From: Gracilibacillus timonensis
GTDB lineage: Bacteria > Bacillota > Bacilli > Bacillales > Amphibacillaceae
DNA length: 64,000 nucleotides
Direction of reading: 5' to 3'
NCBI RefSeq assembly: GCF_900086715.1
Contig: NZ_FLKH01000012.1
Location: 868,001 to 932,000, forward strand
Shown: one piece after another, positions 17,072-25,712 of the stretch
Numbering within the stretch: position 1 is the first letter of the stretch
Layout of the letters: each line of letters starts with the position of its first letter
Position numbers and translations under genes: made by a program
The notes under the pieces: model-generated
Seen by the model: the letters and a program-made list of their open reading frames with translations, nothing else
Databases searched by the model: none
What the model was told of the DNA's origin: nothing

Positions 17072-18073
17072 ATGGTTAATCAAACGGAAACAGTAGGACT
17101 AGATAAGGACACGTTGGTGGCAATGTATCGAGAAATGTTACTAGCAAGACGCATAGACGAGCGGATGTGGCTCTTGAATCGATCGGGAAGTATCCCATTT
17201 GTTGTTTCCTGTCAGGGACAAGAAGTATTGCAAATTGCCACTTCCTTTGCGTTGAATAAGGAGGAAGATCATATCTTACCTTATTATCGTGACCTAGGTG
17301 TGGTGTTGCATTTTGGCATGACTACCAGAGAAGTTTTTCTACAAGCTTACGGTAAGGCAGAAGATCCTAACTCAGGTGGTCGTCAAATGCCTGGTCACTA
17401 TGGCCAGAAGAAAAATCGCATTATTACAGGATCTTCACCGGTAACGACACAAGTACCACATGCGGCAGGTTTTGCCCTTGCCTCGAAGATGGAGCGTAAA
17501 TCAGCCGTTTCTTTTGTTACCTTAGGGGAAGGTTCTTCTAATCAAGGAGATTTCCACGAAGGATTAAACTTTGCAGCAGTTCATAAATTACCGATGATTG
17601 TCATGGTCGAGAATAATAAATATGCAATTAGCGTGCCATTAAGTAAACAGGTTGCCTGTGAGAACATTTCTGATCGAGCAGTCGGTTATGGTATACCTGG
17701 GGTGACCGTTGATGGGGATGACGCTTTAGAAGTGTACCGAGTGGTGAAGGAAGCACATGAGCGTGCCTTAAAAGGCAAGGGACCAACCTTGGTTGAAACT
17801 ATTTCTTATCGACTCACTCCGCACTCAAGTGATGATGATGATATGACTTATCGAACCAAGGATGAAGTCAGTCAATACAAAACGACTGACGGTATTGCGC
17901 GATTCCGGGATATGTTAATCGAACAAGGCTATTTGACAGAAGCAGAAGATCAAGCGATTGAAGCAGACTTAAAACAAGAGATTAATGAGGCTACAGAGTA
18001 TGCCGAGCAAGCACCATATGCCGATGTGTCAACATTAACGGATCATGTTTATGGAGTAGGAGGGAAAGCATAG
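17072..18073 (+). CDS. bkdAA: Branched-chain 2-oxoacid dehydrogenase E1 alpha
   Basis: E1 alpha binds thiamine diphosphate and, with E1 beta, decarboxylates 2-oxoisovalerate and related acids that feed branched-chain fatty acid synthesis. The 333-residue protein shows the ThDP motif GEGSSNQGDFHEGLNFA closing with ENNKYAI (about residues 151-186), and SYRLTPHSSDDDD, the conserved phosphorylation-loop equivalent. Start ATG 17072 lies directly after the lpdV stop. Its last base overlaps the E1 beta start. Confidence 0.95.
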   Translation: MVNQTETVGLDKDTLVAMYREMLLARRIDERMWLLNRSGSIPFVVSCQGQEVLQIATSFALNKEEDHILPYYRDLGVVLHFGMTTREVFLQAYGKAEDPNSGGRQMPGHYGQKKNRIITGSSPVTTQVPHAAGFALASKMERKSAVSFVTLGEGSSNQGDFHEGLNFAAVHKLPMIVMVENNKYAISVPLSKQVACENISDRAVGYGIPGVTVDGDDALEVYRVVKEAHERALKGKGPTLVETISYRLTPHSSDDDDMTYRTKDEVSQYKTTDGIARFRDMLIEQGYLTEAEDQAIEADLKQEINEATEYAEQAPYADVSTLTDHVYGVGGKA

Positions 18074-19056
18074 TGGCTGTCTTAAACTATATTCAAGCAG
18101 TGAATCAGGCTTTAAAAGAAGAGTTAGAACGAGACGAGAAAGTGTTTATTTTAGGAGAAGATGTCGGGAAGCGTGGTGGTGTTTTTCTAGCGACGGAGGG
18201 GTTATATGATCAGTTTGGTGAAGAACGGGTGATAGATACCCCGTTGGCAGAATCAGCCATTGCAGGTGTAGGTATTGGAGCTGCGATGTATGGTATGAGA
18301 CCCGTTGCTGAGATGCAGTTTGCTGACTTTATTTTGCCGGCAGTGAATCAAATTATCTCTGAAGCGGCTAGGATTCGTTATCGTTCGAATAATGATTGGC
18401 ATTGTCCGGTGACAATTAGGGCGCCTTATGGAGCGGGTGTTCATGGCGGTCTCTATCATTCCCAATCCATTGAAGCCATTTTTGCTAACCAGCCTGGATT
18501 GAAAGTAGTGATGCCTTCCAGTCCTTATGATGTGAAAGGATTATTAAAGGCTGCGATTCGCGATGAAGATCCTGTATTATTTTTAGAGCATAAACGGGCT
18601 TATCGTTTGTTGAAGGAAGAAGTACCAGAGGAAGATTATACGCTTCCGATTGGTAAGGCAGAGGTGAAAAGAAGCGGGGAGGATGTCACGGTCATTACCT
18701 ACGGATTATGTGTGCACTTTGCAAAACAGGCCGCTGAAAAGCTGGAACAAGAGGGAATAAGCACGGAGATTCTTGATTTGCGCACCGTTTATCCAATAGA
18801 TCAGCAAGCAATTATTGAAGCAGCGTCCAAGACTGGTAAGGTATTGCTCGTTACAGAGGATAATAAAGAAGGCAGTATCCTCGGAGAAGTCGCTGCCATT
18901 ATTAGTGAGCATTGCTTATACGATTTAGACGCACCTATTACACGATTAGCAGGCCCTGATGTACCGGCAACATCGTTTGCACCGCCATTGGAGAAAGAAT
19001 TCTTAATCAATGCGGATAAGGTAGAGCAGGCCATTCGTGACTTAGCGGAATTTTAA
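18073..19056 (+). CDS. bkdAB: Branched-chain 2-oxoacid dehydrogenase E1 beta
   Basis: The 327-residue beta subunit completes the E1 heterotetramer. Typical segments are LGEDVGKRGGVF, DTPLAESAIAGVGIGAAM, the RAPYGAGVHGGLYHSQS region and LDLRTVYPID. It starts at GTG 18073, sharing one base with the E1 alpha stop, which implies translational coupling. Confidence 0.95.
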   Translation: MAVLNYIQAVNQALKEELERDEKVFILGEDVGKRGGVFLATEGLYDQFGEERVIDTPLAESAIAGVGIGAAMYGMRPVAEMQFADFILPAVNQIISEAARIRYRSNNDWHCPVTIRAPYGAGVHGGLYHSQSIEAIFANQPGLKVVMPSSPYDVKGLLKAAIRDEDPVLFLEHKRAYRLLKEEVPEEDYTLPIGKAEVKRSGEDVTVITYGLCVHFAKQAAEKLEQEGISTEILDLRTVYPIDQQAIIEAASKTGKVLLVTEDNKEGSILGEVAAIISEHCLYDLDAPITRLAGPDVPATSFAPPLEKEFLINADKVEQAIRDLAEF

Positions 19057-19071
19057 AGAGGAGTGAGAAAC

Positions 19072-20364
19072 GTGACGATCCAGAGAATTAATATGCCTCA
19101 ATTAGGCGAAAGTGTAACAGAAGGCACGATTAGCACTTGGCTTGTTCAAGTGGGTGATCAAATTGAGAAGTATGATCCCATTGCAGAAGTGATGACAGAT
19201 AAGGTAAATGCCGAGGTACCTTCTTCTTTCTCCGGTACCATTACGGAGTTAATTGCAGAGGAAGGCGAGACAATAGAAGTAGGTCAGTTGATGTGTTACA
19301 TAGAAGTGGAAGGTGAAGCAGAAGAAACCGCCTCTATGCCAGCTGCATCTGCAGAGAGTCAAGTAACAGTGGACACTGGTGATCATACGAATATGAAAAA
19401 ACGCTATTCTCCTGTCGTGATGCGTTTGGCTCAGGAGCATAATATAGATTTAAATACCATAAATGGCACTGGAAAAGGTGGAAGAATCACGAGGAAAGAT
19501 GTAGAGGCATGGATAGCAAGCGGAAAATCTGAGGTGAAAGAAACCAACCATTCAGAGCCGGTTTTAGACGCAACGATTGCAGAGCCAGAACCAGAGCCAC
19601 AAGAAGACGCCATCGAGGAGTTCACACCTCCAATCATTAGAAGAAGAGCAGTGAAGGCAAATCCTGGAGATCGAGAGATACCCGTTACGGGTCTGAGAAA
19701 AACAATTGCTCAGAACATGGTACGGTCCAAAACGGAAATCCCGCATGCATGGATGATGATTGAGGTAGACGTCACCAACCTTGTGGCTTATCGTAATGCA
19801 GAAAAAGACAGCTTTAGAGAAAATGAAGGCTATAATTTATCCTATTTTGCTTTCTTTTTAAATGCCGTAGCTAAGGCATTGAAAAAATTCCCAGAGTTGA
19901 ATAGCTGCTGGGCAGGGGATAAGATTATCCAGCGGAATGATATCAATCTTTCTATTGCAGTGGCTCATGAACATGAATTGTATGTACCCGTCATCAAAAA
20001 TGTGGATGAGAAGAGCATTAAAGGGATTGCGAAAGAAATTGCGCAATTAGCCAAAAAGGCAAGGACGAACTCCTTAACACAAGAAGATATGGAAGGCGGA
20101 ACCTTTACTGTTAATAATACGGGTTCATTCGGTTCCGTAGAATCAATGGGGGTTATTAATTATCCACAATCGGCTATCTTGCAAGTAGAATCGATTGTGA
20201 AGCGGCCAGTGATTATTGATGATATGTTTGCCGCACGTGATATGGTGAATCTGTGTCTATCATTAGATCATCGTGTGTTAGATGGTATTATCTGTGGCGC
20301 CTTTATGTCGCACGTAAAAGCAATCCTGGAGAACATCTCCAGCGATACAACACCAATTTATTAA
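19072..20364 (+). CDS. bkdB: Branched-chain 2-oxoacid dehydrogenase E2 (lipoamide acyltransferase)
   Basis: E2 forms the complex core and transfers the acyl group to CoA. From GTG 19072 (AGAGGAG at 19057-19063; the GTG at 19063 sits in that site) the product has 430 residues: a lipoyl domain with the lipoylated Lys in MTDKVNAEVP (about 42), a linker, a peripheral-subunit-binding domain (YSPVVMRLAQEHNID, about 107-145), a second acidic linker (EPEPEPQEDAIEE), and the catalytic domain ending SLDHRVLDG. It is the last gene of the operon and is followed by a terminator. Confidence 0.95.
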   Translation: MTIQRINMPQLGESVTEGTISTWLVQVGDQIEKYDPIAEVMTDKVNAEVPSSFSGTITELIAEEGETIEVGQLMCYIEVEGEAEETASMPAASAESQVTVDTGDHTNMKKRYSPVVMRLAQEHNIDLNTINGTGKGGRITRKDVEAWIASGKSEVKETNHSEPVLDATIAEPEPEPQEDAIEEFTPPIIRRRAVKANPGDREIPVTGLRKTIAQNMVRSKTEIPHAWMMIEVDVTNLVAYRNAEKDSFRENEGYNLSYFAFFLNAVAKALKKFPELNSCWAGDKIIQRNDINLSIAVAHEHELYVPVIKNVDEKSIKGIAKEIAQLAKKARTNSLTQEDMEGGTFTVNNTGSFGSVESMGVINYPQSAILQVESIVKRPVIIDDMFAARDMVNLCLSLDHRVLDGIICGAFMSHVKAILENISSDTTPIY

Positions 20365-20417
20365 GAACTTGCTGCATCAATGGTAGTTTATAATATAATG
20401 ATTATTTTTTGCATGGC

Positions 20418-20453
20418 AAGCGCTCCGTCTAAATCCTACGGAGCGCTTTTTGA
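20418..20453 (+). terminator. Terminator of the bkd operon
   Basis: AAGCGCTCCGT (20418-20428) pairs perfectly with ACGGAGCGCTT (20438-20448), followed by TTTTG. The remaining stretch to 20732 is AT-rich; I see no gene or clear regulatory site in it. Confidence 0.92.
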
Positions 20454-20732
20454 CATGCCGCTAATTAGGTAATGGTCACAAACTTCCAAATGACGCCGTA
20501 TAATAGAAGAAGCTCTACAAAAAAACATCAATACCTGCCCAGTCTTATATTACGCATTAAAAGTATATACTTTTTTCTATCTTTTCCTATTTGATAAAAA
20601 AGCGATTCAAAGACTGTTTTAGAAACTTTCCCTTCCAAATCGCTATCTATGTGTGGTAAAATCAGGACGTTCCTATCTGTGATGTAACACAGTCAATAAT
20701 TATGTTTTTATATCTTTTGGAATGGTGATGGG

Positions 20733-21365
20733 ATGAAAAATAAAGCAAGATATATCTATGATATACTGATGATCAGTTTGGTTATTATAACGATATTAAC
20801 CTTATGGGTCGATCACGAAGTAAATTCCATGGTGAATCTAGTAGTTTGGTTGGTTTTTTTAGTAGACTATCTGGTACGAATACTGACAGCGCCAAATAAA
20901 TGGCAGTTTATTCAGAAGAACCCGTTTCTTCTATTGGCAGTAATACCGCTTGACCAATTTTTTCAGGTGGCCAGAATCGTACGGGTTATTTACTTGTTTC
21001 GGATCAAAACAATTACCAAGTACTATGTAACACCATACCTAAAGAATTTATCTTATGTGAAAAAAATATTATTAGGTTCAGTTGTTCCAATTATTGTCGT
21101 GATCAATGCTAGTGTTATTTGGCTGATGAACAACAGTTTGACAACATGGATAGAGTCATTGGTGGTAACAGCTAAGCATTTATTTGTGTTTGCTAATAGC
21201 TTGCAAACCGTTAATCATTTTCCAACGATCATTCTATTAACGCTGACATCCATTGTAGGTGTTATTATCCAAGGTCTTGTGCTTCAATGGCTTTTTGATC
21301 GAATGGCAGAACTTTGGAGTAAACGAAAAGAAGTTTTTCCATCATCCAATAAGGAGAGGTCCTAA
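20733..21365 (+). CDS. Voltage-gated cation channel-like membrane protein without selectivity filter
   Basis: A 210-residue membrane protein with an arrangement like the voltage-gated ion channel superfamily: hydrophobic segments near 8-25, 32-50 and 65-75, an S4-like stretch with spaced arginines (VARIVRVIYLFRI, about 80-92), then S5- and S6-like helices (110-130 and 165-192). Where potassium channels have TVGYG, this protein has FANSLQTVNHFPT, so no filter is recognisable. It overlaps the next gene by 1 bp (TAATG). Function not assigned; it may be a non-conducting sensor relic. Confidence 0.65.
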   Translation: MKNKARYIYDILMISLVIITILTLWVDHEVNSMVNLVVWLVFLVDYLVRILTAPNKWQFIQKNPFLLLAVIPLDQFFQVARIVRVIYLFRIKTITKYYVTPYLKNLSYVKKILLGSVVPIIVVINASVIWLMNNSLTTWIESLVVTAKHLFVFANSLQTVNHFPTIILLTLTSIVGVIIQGLVLQWLFDRMAELWSKRKEVFPSSNKERS

Positions 21366-21982
21366 TGTTTTTAATTGAGACGTTTGTATATATTGGCACC
21401 ATTGCCTTCGCTATATCAGGGTCATTACTGGCTATCAAAAAAGACTTGGATGTCTTTGGTGTGCTTCTGTTGGGTTTAACAACGGCATTAGCTGGAGGCG
21501 TGATACGTGATTTGATGATCGGGAATATACCTCCAACCAATCTGGCCGATCCTCAATATTTTTTAGTGAGTCTGTTGGCTAGTTTAGCTACAATTCTTTT
21601 TTATGAAAAACTGAATCGGTTTGAGCATGGGATCGCTTTTTTCGATGCGATTGGTTTAGGTGTTTTTACCGCAGTAGGTGCGAATGCGGCAATTAGTTTA
21701 GATTATTCCCAGCCTTTTCTGATTATTACAATGGGTTTGGTGACGGGAATAGGCGGCGGTGTCTTAAGAGATGTCTTTGTGCGCGAGATTCCACTGGTGT
21801 TTCGCAAAGAAATCTATGGTATCGCCTCGATTGCTGGTTCAGTCGTCCTTATCTGCACTTATGAATTCATTTCACTCACTGTAAGCCTATATTTATGCTT
21901 AATTATTACCTTGATTATTCGTATCCTTGCCTTAAAATGGCGTTGGAATGTACCTATTGTGCAAAAGAAAACAAATATATAA
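21365..21982 (+). CDS. UPF0126/TRIC-family membrane channel (YvgT-like)
   Basis: A 205-residue protein with two repeats of the UPF0126 (TRIC) domain, each with the Gly-rich kinked helix motif: GLTTALAGGVIRDLM (about 39-53) and GLVTGIGGGVLRDVF (about 126-140). Bacterial TRIC proteins form trimeric cation channels, some with amino-acid-linked roles proposed. Seven hydrophobic helices are discernible. It is translationally coupled to the channel-like protein upstream (1-bp overlap), which suggests a joint membrane function; that is inference. Confidence 0.9.
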   Translation: MFLIETFVYIGTIAFAISGSLLAIKKDLDVFGVLLLGLTTALAGGVIRDLMIGNIPPTNLADPQYFLVSLLASLATILFYEKLNRFEHGIAFFDAIGLGVFTAVGANAAISLDYSQPFLIITMGLVTGIGGGVLRDVFVREIPLVFRKEIYGIASIAGSVVLICTYEFISLTVSLYLCLIITLIIRILALKWRWNVPIVQKKTNI

Positions 21983-22001
21983 TCATCGGCTGGATGTTAT
22001 G

Positions 22002-22670
22002 CTAGGACTCCAGCCGCTTATTGGTAGAATATCCGCTGATAATGACACCAAGTGTTAGAATCGCGCTTAATAAAATAGTGACGATCCCAGTTTCTAGCTG
22101 AAAAAAATGATAAATGAAAGGTTCATGCACGATCATATCTACACCTGTATATACCAAAATGGCGGAACCAATATAAATGAGATAAGTAAAGCGTTGCATC
22201 AGCCAGACAATAAATTTTGCTCCGAAAATCATCAAAGGGATGCTAATAAGAACACCTAAGGCTAACAATGGAAGGTGTCCTTTAGCGGCACCAGCAATGG
22301 CTACTACATTATCAAGGCTCATCACAACATCTGCTAAGATAATGGTACCTACTGCCCCATAAATAGAAGGCGAGGAAGCTATTTTCTGGTTTTCATCTTC
22401 TTTTAAAATGATTTTGTATCCAATCCATATCAGTAGTAAACCTCCAATAAAATAAATAAAAGGATAACCTAACAGAAAAGTAATCCCACTGGCAAATAGT
22501 ATCCGTAACAAGATAGCGCCTGCCACACCCATTAGAATTGCCCTGTTCTGGTATTTCTTTGATAGGTTTTTGGTTGCCATCGCAATGATTAATGCATTAT
22601 CACCCGACAGTACAATGTCAATAGCAATAATATGTAGTAAGCCCATCCAATCTATATGAAATAAATCCAT
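22002..22670 (-). CDS. TerC-family membrane protein (YjbE/MeeY-type)
   Basis: A 222-residue TerC protein starting at ATG 22670 behind AGGAGGG (minus strand). The two internal repeats carry the family's acidic membrane motifs DIVLSGDNALIIAMA and DVVMSLDNVVAIAGAA. TerC proteins of Bacillus (MeeF, MeeY) help export manganese to load secreted enzymes; YjbE is the closest by memory. I looked for the yybP-ykoY manganese riboswitch upstream but the leader is only about 90 bp before a repeat and shows none. It is convergent with the TRIC gene. Confidence 0.9.
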   Translation of the reverse strand: MDLFHIDWMGLLHIIAIDIVLSGDNALIIAMATKNLSKKYQNRAILMGVAGAILLRILFASGITFLLGYPFIYFIGGLLLIWIGYKIILKEDENQKIASSPSIYGAVGTIILADVVMSLDNVVAIAGAAKGHLPLLALGVLISIPLMIFGAKFIVWLMQRFTYLIYIGSAILVYTGVDMIVHEPFIYHFFQLETGIVTILLSAILTLGVIISGYSTNKRLES

Positions 22671-22764
22671 CCTATCCCTCCTACACAAAGCTTGTTTCTT
22701 TCATCTTATGCTTGTCTCTTCTGAAAATATACCTGTTATCGTGATACCAATTTTGTAATAAAAA

Positions 22765-22819
22765 ACCGTGCAAAACCCGCCCGGCGCTTTACGAATAACT
22801 AAAAATAGCCACTGAACTG
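22765..22819 (+). repeat. ACCGGGC hairpin unit, left flank of palindromic element A
   Basis: ACCGTGC-N7-GCCCGGC (imperfect stem, 22765-22785) followed by CTTTACGAATAACTAAAAATAG and CCACTGAACTG, the same order as at 9340 and 36096. The palindromic element begins where the unit would otherwise continue. Confidence 0.7.
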
Positions 22820-23443
22820 TCGATAAGTTGGATTATGTAAAGTAAGTAGCCCACTTTCTGGAGTGGTAAGTTTGATCGTTTTATCTGTGCGAAGCAAGCG
22901 CTCCGGGAATATGCTGCGCTTTCCGTGGGGCCGGCTTCAGCTAACTTGCAAAAGAAGAGCACTTTTACAAGTGGATCTTCAGCTCGTCCTGGTCCCACAG
23001 GAGTCTCCGCATATTCCCTCCGCTAGATGGAGTACAACAATGGTTGTTACTGCAAGAAGGAAGCATTCTAGGTACCTAGACAATGTTGTAGCATAAGGAG
23101 AAGTCGTCAACTGATTCCATGGTATAAATATAAAAGTCATAACGTAGGATCGAATCGTTCTTAGAAAAAGGTTATGCGGTTTGCTTATTGGCAGAAATAT
23201 AGTGTCTGGAACACTTCATCTTCGCAGCCATTCGATTGTAGTGCTACTACCCAGCGGAGGAAATAGGTGGAGACTCCTGTGGGAATAGCGCAGTGTGAAG
23301 ACCCCGCAGGAAGCGACCTTTGCTGACGAGGAGCCAAGCCCACGGAAAGCGGAACCTATTTCCGGAGCGCTTCTCAGCACATAAAAAACGTTCAACATGA
23401 TCACTTGGAGTAGCCTTTTACTTTACATAATCCATCTTATCGG
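22820..23443. repeat. Palindromic repeat element A (624 bp) with 22-bp terminal inverted repeats
   Basis: Ends TCGATAAGTTGGATTATG (from 22820) and CATAATCCATCTTATCGG (to 23443), 22 bp with two mismatches. Each arm holds a GC-rich block bounded by GCGCTCCGG and CTCCGCT. The left block (22895-23026) is flavour 2 (GGGGCCGGCTTCAGC...CTCGTCCTGGTCCC); the right block (23257-23370) is flavour 1 (GACCCCGCAGGAAGCGACC...GAGGAGCCAAGCCC). A unique centre (TATAAAAGTCATAACGTAGG...TATAGTGTCTGGAAC) separates them. Short frames inside are by-products. No transposase is encoded. Function unknown. Confidence 0.8.
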
Positions 23444-23600
23444 TACTCCGGTTTATTCTAGGTCAGACCATATCAAATCCCCTTATATCAATGATTATCA
23501 ATCTTCTTAGCTTATTAGAAAAACCGGGCTTAAACCTGTCCGATCCCTTACCGTCCAATTAATACTGCTGGCTTGTCTGTATCCGTAACCTGCAAGATGA
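23444..23600 (+). repeat. Continuation of hairpin unit after element A, with a further hairpin copy
   Basis: From 23444 the sequence resumes the 3' half of the hairpin unit (TATATCAATGATTATCAATC at about 23485, also near 9560), then a degraded hairpin ACCGGGC...GTCCGAT (23523-23543). No gene is seen from 22689 to 23725. Confidence 0.6.
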
Positions 23601-23725
23601 TCTGATGGATATTTTAGCAATCATAATCAAAAGAAGTCGCATATCAGTAAAGCTAGCTGATTGAAAAAAACGCTGATTCTTGTTACTATTTTAATTATAA
23701 ACAATGAAGAGAGGAAAGTGAGACA

Positions 23726-24157
23726 ATGGATTTTAATTTATATATGGGTGATGTAGCCGAATCTGCAAGAAAAGAGATCAGAGATGCTGGTTTTACGGAA
23801 TTAATGACATCAGAGGAAGTGAAGGATTCTTTAGAAAAGCAAGGAACAACATTGGTAATGGTGAACTCCACTTGTGGTTGTGCTGGAGGCGTAGCTAGAC
23901 CCGCTGCCGCAAGCGCTATTCATTATGACAAGCGTCCGAACCAATTGGTAACTGTTTTTGCTGGTCAAGATCGAGAAGCAACAGAGACAGCCCGCCAATA
24001 CTTTGAAGGATATGCCCCTTCCTCTCCATCGTTTGCTTTATTAAAGGATGGTAAGATTGTCAAAATGGTAGAACGTCATGAAATTGAGGGACACAGTCCA
24101 GTTGAGGTTGTCACTAAGCTGCAACAACTATTTGAAGACAACTGTGATGAATTGTAA
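23726..24157 (+). CDS. brxB: Bacilliredoxin BrxB (YqiW)
   Basis: A 143-residue UPF0403/bacilliredoxin. These thioredoxin-fold proteins remove bacillithiol from S-bacillithiolated proteins after oxidative stress. The active-site CGC motif is in [10 protein letters not shown] (about residues 50-59) and [17 protein letters not shown] follows, matching YqiW more closely than YphP. Full length. In B. subtilis yqiW also follows the bkd region. Ribosome-binding site GAGAGGAAAG lies at about 23708-23718. Confidence 0.95.
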   Translation: MDFNLYMGDVAESARKEIRDAGFTELMTSEEVKDSLEKQGTTLVMVNSTCGCAGGVARPAAASAIHYDKRPNQLVTVFAGQDREATETARQYFEGYAPSSPSFALLKDGKIVKMVERHEIEGHSPVEVVTKLQQLFEDNCDEL

Positions 24158-24195
24158 ATAAGATTCAAAATGCTGAAAGTGTTGTAAAGTTACTT

Positions 24196-24231
24196 AATAG
24201 AGCGGACAAGTTTAGGCTTGTCCGCTCTATT
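24196..24231. terminator. Hairpin after brxB
   Basis: AATAGAGCGGACAAG (24196-24210) and CTTGTCCGCTCTATT (24217-24231) form a perfect 15-bp stem. It lacks a clean T-run on either side, but its position suits termination of brxB and of the convergent prli42 gene. Confidence 0.7.
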
Positions 24232-24319
24232 ATGGAATAAAAAAGGTGCTGTTTCATTAGCCATTGTGAGAATATGTGATCAGACGGCACCGTAGATTCA
24301 ATCTGGGTAAGCCATGGTC

Positions 24320-24424
24320 TTAGTTGATAAACATCGCTAACCCGGTAGTGAATACAGATAGTACCATGGCCACAATCATAATATATATAACCAGCCTAAT
24401 GCGTCTTTGTCGCTTAGATGCCAC
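24320..24424 (-). CDS. prli42: Prli42-like stressosome-associated small membrane protein
   Basis: A 34-codon minus-strand frame, starting at GTG 24424 with a strong AAAGGAGG (24431-24438) upstream. The product begins with a basic stretch (ASKRQRRIR) followed by one hydrophobic helix (LVIYIMIVAMVLSVFTTG) and a short LAMFIN tail. This basic-helix-LAMF pattern matches the Prli42 family, which anchors the stressosome to the membrane in Listeria. Recognition is from memory of the family pattern, not a search. It lies divergently from the peptidase gene. Confidence 0.75.
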   Translation of the reverse strand: MASKRQRRIRLVIYIMIVAMVLSVFTTGLAMFIN

Positions 24425-24590
24425 TATAAATCCTCCTTTAGTAATTGAGCTTTTTGAACATCCTTTGAAATCGTGTAAAATAGAGGTATGTTCCCATCCT
24501 AATCATAGTTTTTATTTTACATCGAATAGCGAACGGGGACAAGGGAATAGTTGTGAAAATAACAAGAAAACATAATAAAAAGGAGTTCAT

Positions 24591-25712
24591 ATGATGATTA
24601 ATCGAGAAAGAGTTGTGGAGCAGTTTCTGACGTTAGTACAGATTAATTCAGAAACTACTAAAGAAAGACAAATTGCTGACTATTTAATTGAAAAATTCCA
24701 AGATCTAGGGTTGAAGGTAGAAGAGGATGCAACAGCAGAAATCACTGGACATCAAGCTGGTAATATCATAGCAACATTAAAAGGAAATGACCCTAATAAA
24801 CCATCCATTTATTTTACCGCCCATATGGATACCGTTGTGCCCGGCAATGATGTAAAACCGGTTATTCGTGAAGAAACGATCTATTCTGATGGAACAACCA
24901 TTCTAGGTGCAGATGACAAGGCAGGTATCACTGCCATTATAGAACTTATTCATCAATTGAAAGAGCAGCCAACAACACACGGAGATATCTCATTTGTGAT
25001 TATGAGCGGAGAGGAATCGAGCTTAGCGGGATCCCGTCAATTTGATACAAGTCGATTGACGGCTGATTATGGCTATGCTTTAGATAGTGATGGCGATATT
25101 GGCACGATTATCGTGGGAGCACCGGCTCAAATAAGGCTAACGGCACTTATTAAAGGGAAAGCAGCGCATGCTGGTGTTCAACCGGAAAAAGGGGTTTCGG
25201 CCATCAGCATAGCGGCTAAAGCAGTTACACAAATGCCTTTGGGGCGAATTGATCAAGAAACAACGGCTAACATTGGCAGCTTTGAAGGCAAAGGACCGAC
25301 CAACGTCGTTTGTGAGGAAGTACAATTAATTGCGGAAGCCAGATCATTGAAGGAAGACAAGTTAACCAAGCAGGTGGAAGCGATGGAACGTGCCTTAAAA
25401 CAAACAGCGGAGCGAATGGGAGGAGAGGCAGAAGTTACTTTGGAAAAACTATATCCAAATTATAACTTCACAGAAACGGATCAAGTCGTTGACGTAGCGA
25501 CACAGGCAATAAAAAACATGAATAAAACGACCAAGCTGACCGTAAGTGGCGGTGGAAGTGATGCCAATAATATGTCAGGCAAAGGAATACCAACCGTCAA
25601 TCTTGCGGTAGGATATCGGCATATTCATACAAAAGCAGAAAATATCGATATAGATGATCTTACAGAAGTACCCTTGTTAATGTATCATATTGTTAAAGAA
25701 GCGGTAAAATGA
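24591..25712 (+). CDS. M20-family metallopeptidase, PepT-like (YqjE)
   Basis: A 373-residue di-zinc peptidase or deacylase of the PepT-like group. Metal and catalytic motifs are present: YFTAHMDTVVPG (His and catalytic Asp, about 80), GTTILGADDKAGI (bridging Asp, about 107), MSGEESSLAG (catalytic Glu, about 141), LDSDGD (Asp) and the late YRHIHT His. A lid/dimerisation domain sits between about 180 and 290. AAAAGGAG precedes ATG 24591 (ATG 24594 also possible). It overlaps dinB by 4 bp, the B. subtilis yqjE-yqjH neighbourhood. Substrate unknown. Confidence 0.9.
   Translation: MMINRERVVEQFLTLVQINSETTKERQIADYLIEKFQDLGLKVEEDATAEITGHQAGNIIATLKGNDPNKPSIYFTAHMDTVVPGNDVKPVIREETIYSDGTTILGADDKAGITAIIELIHQLKEQPTTHGDISFVIMSGEESSLAGSRQFDTSRLTADYGYALDSDGDIGTIIVGAPAQIRLTALIKGKAAHAGVQPEKGVSAISIAAKAVTQMPLGRIDQETTANIGSFEGKGPTNVVCEEVQLIAEARSLKEDKLTKQVEAMERALKQTAERMGGEAEVTLEKLYPNYNFTETDQVVDVATQAIKNMNKTTKLTVSGGGSDANNMSGKGIPTVNLAVGYRHIHTKAENIDIDDLTEVPLLMYHIVKEAVK

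Noticed and set aside
22689-22760. Possible manganese (yybP-ykoY) riboswitch before the TerC gene
   Set aside because: The leader is too short and the conserved loop motifs are not visible.
22863-23404. Plus-strand and minus-strand frames of 60-77 codons inside palindromic element A
   Set aside because: They lie in the GC-rich inverted arms, match nothing I recognise and differ between element copies; open frames are expected in GC-rich palindromes.
24324-24575. 83-codon plus-strand frame opposite the Prli42-like gene
   Set aside because: It is antisense to a small gene with a strong ribosome-binding site and has none of its own.
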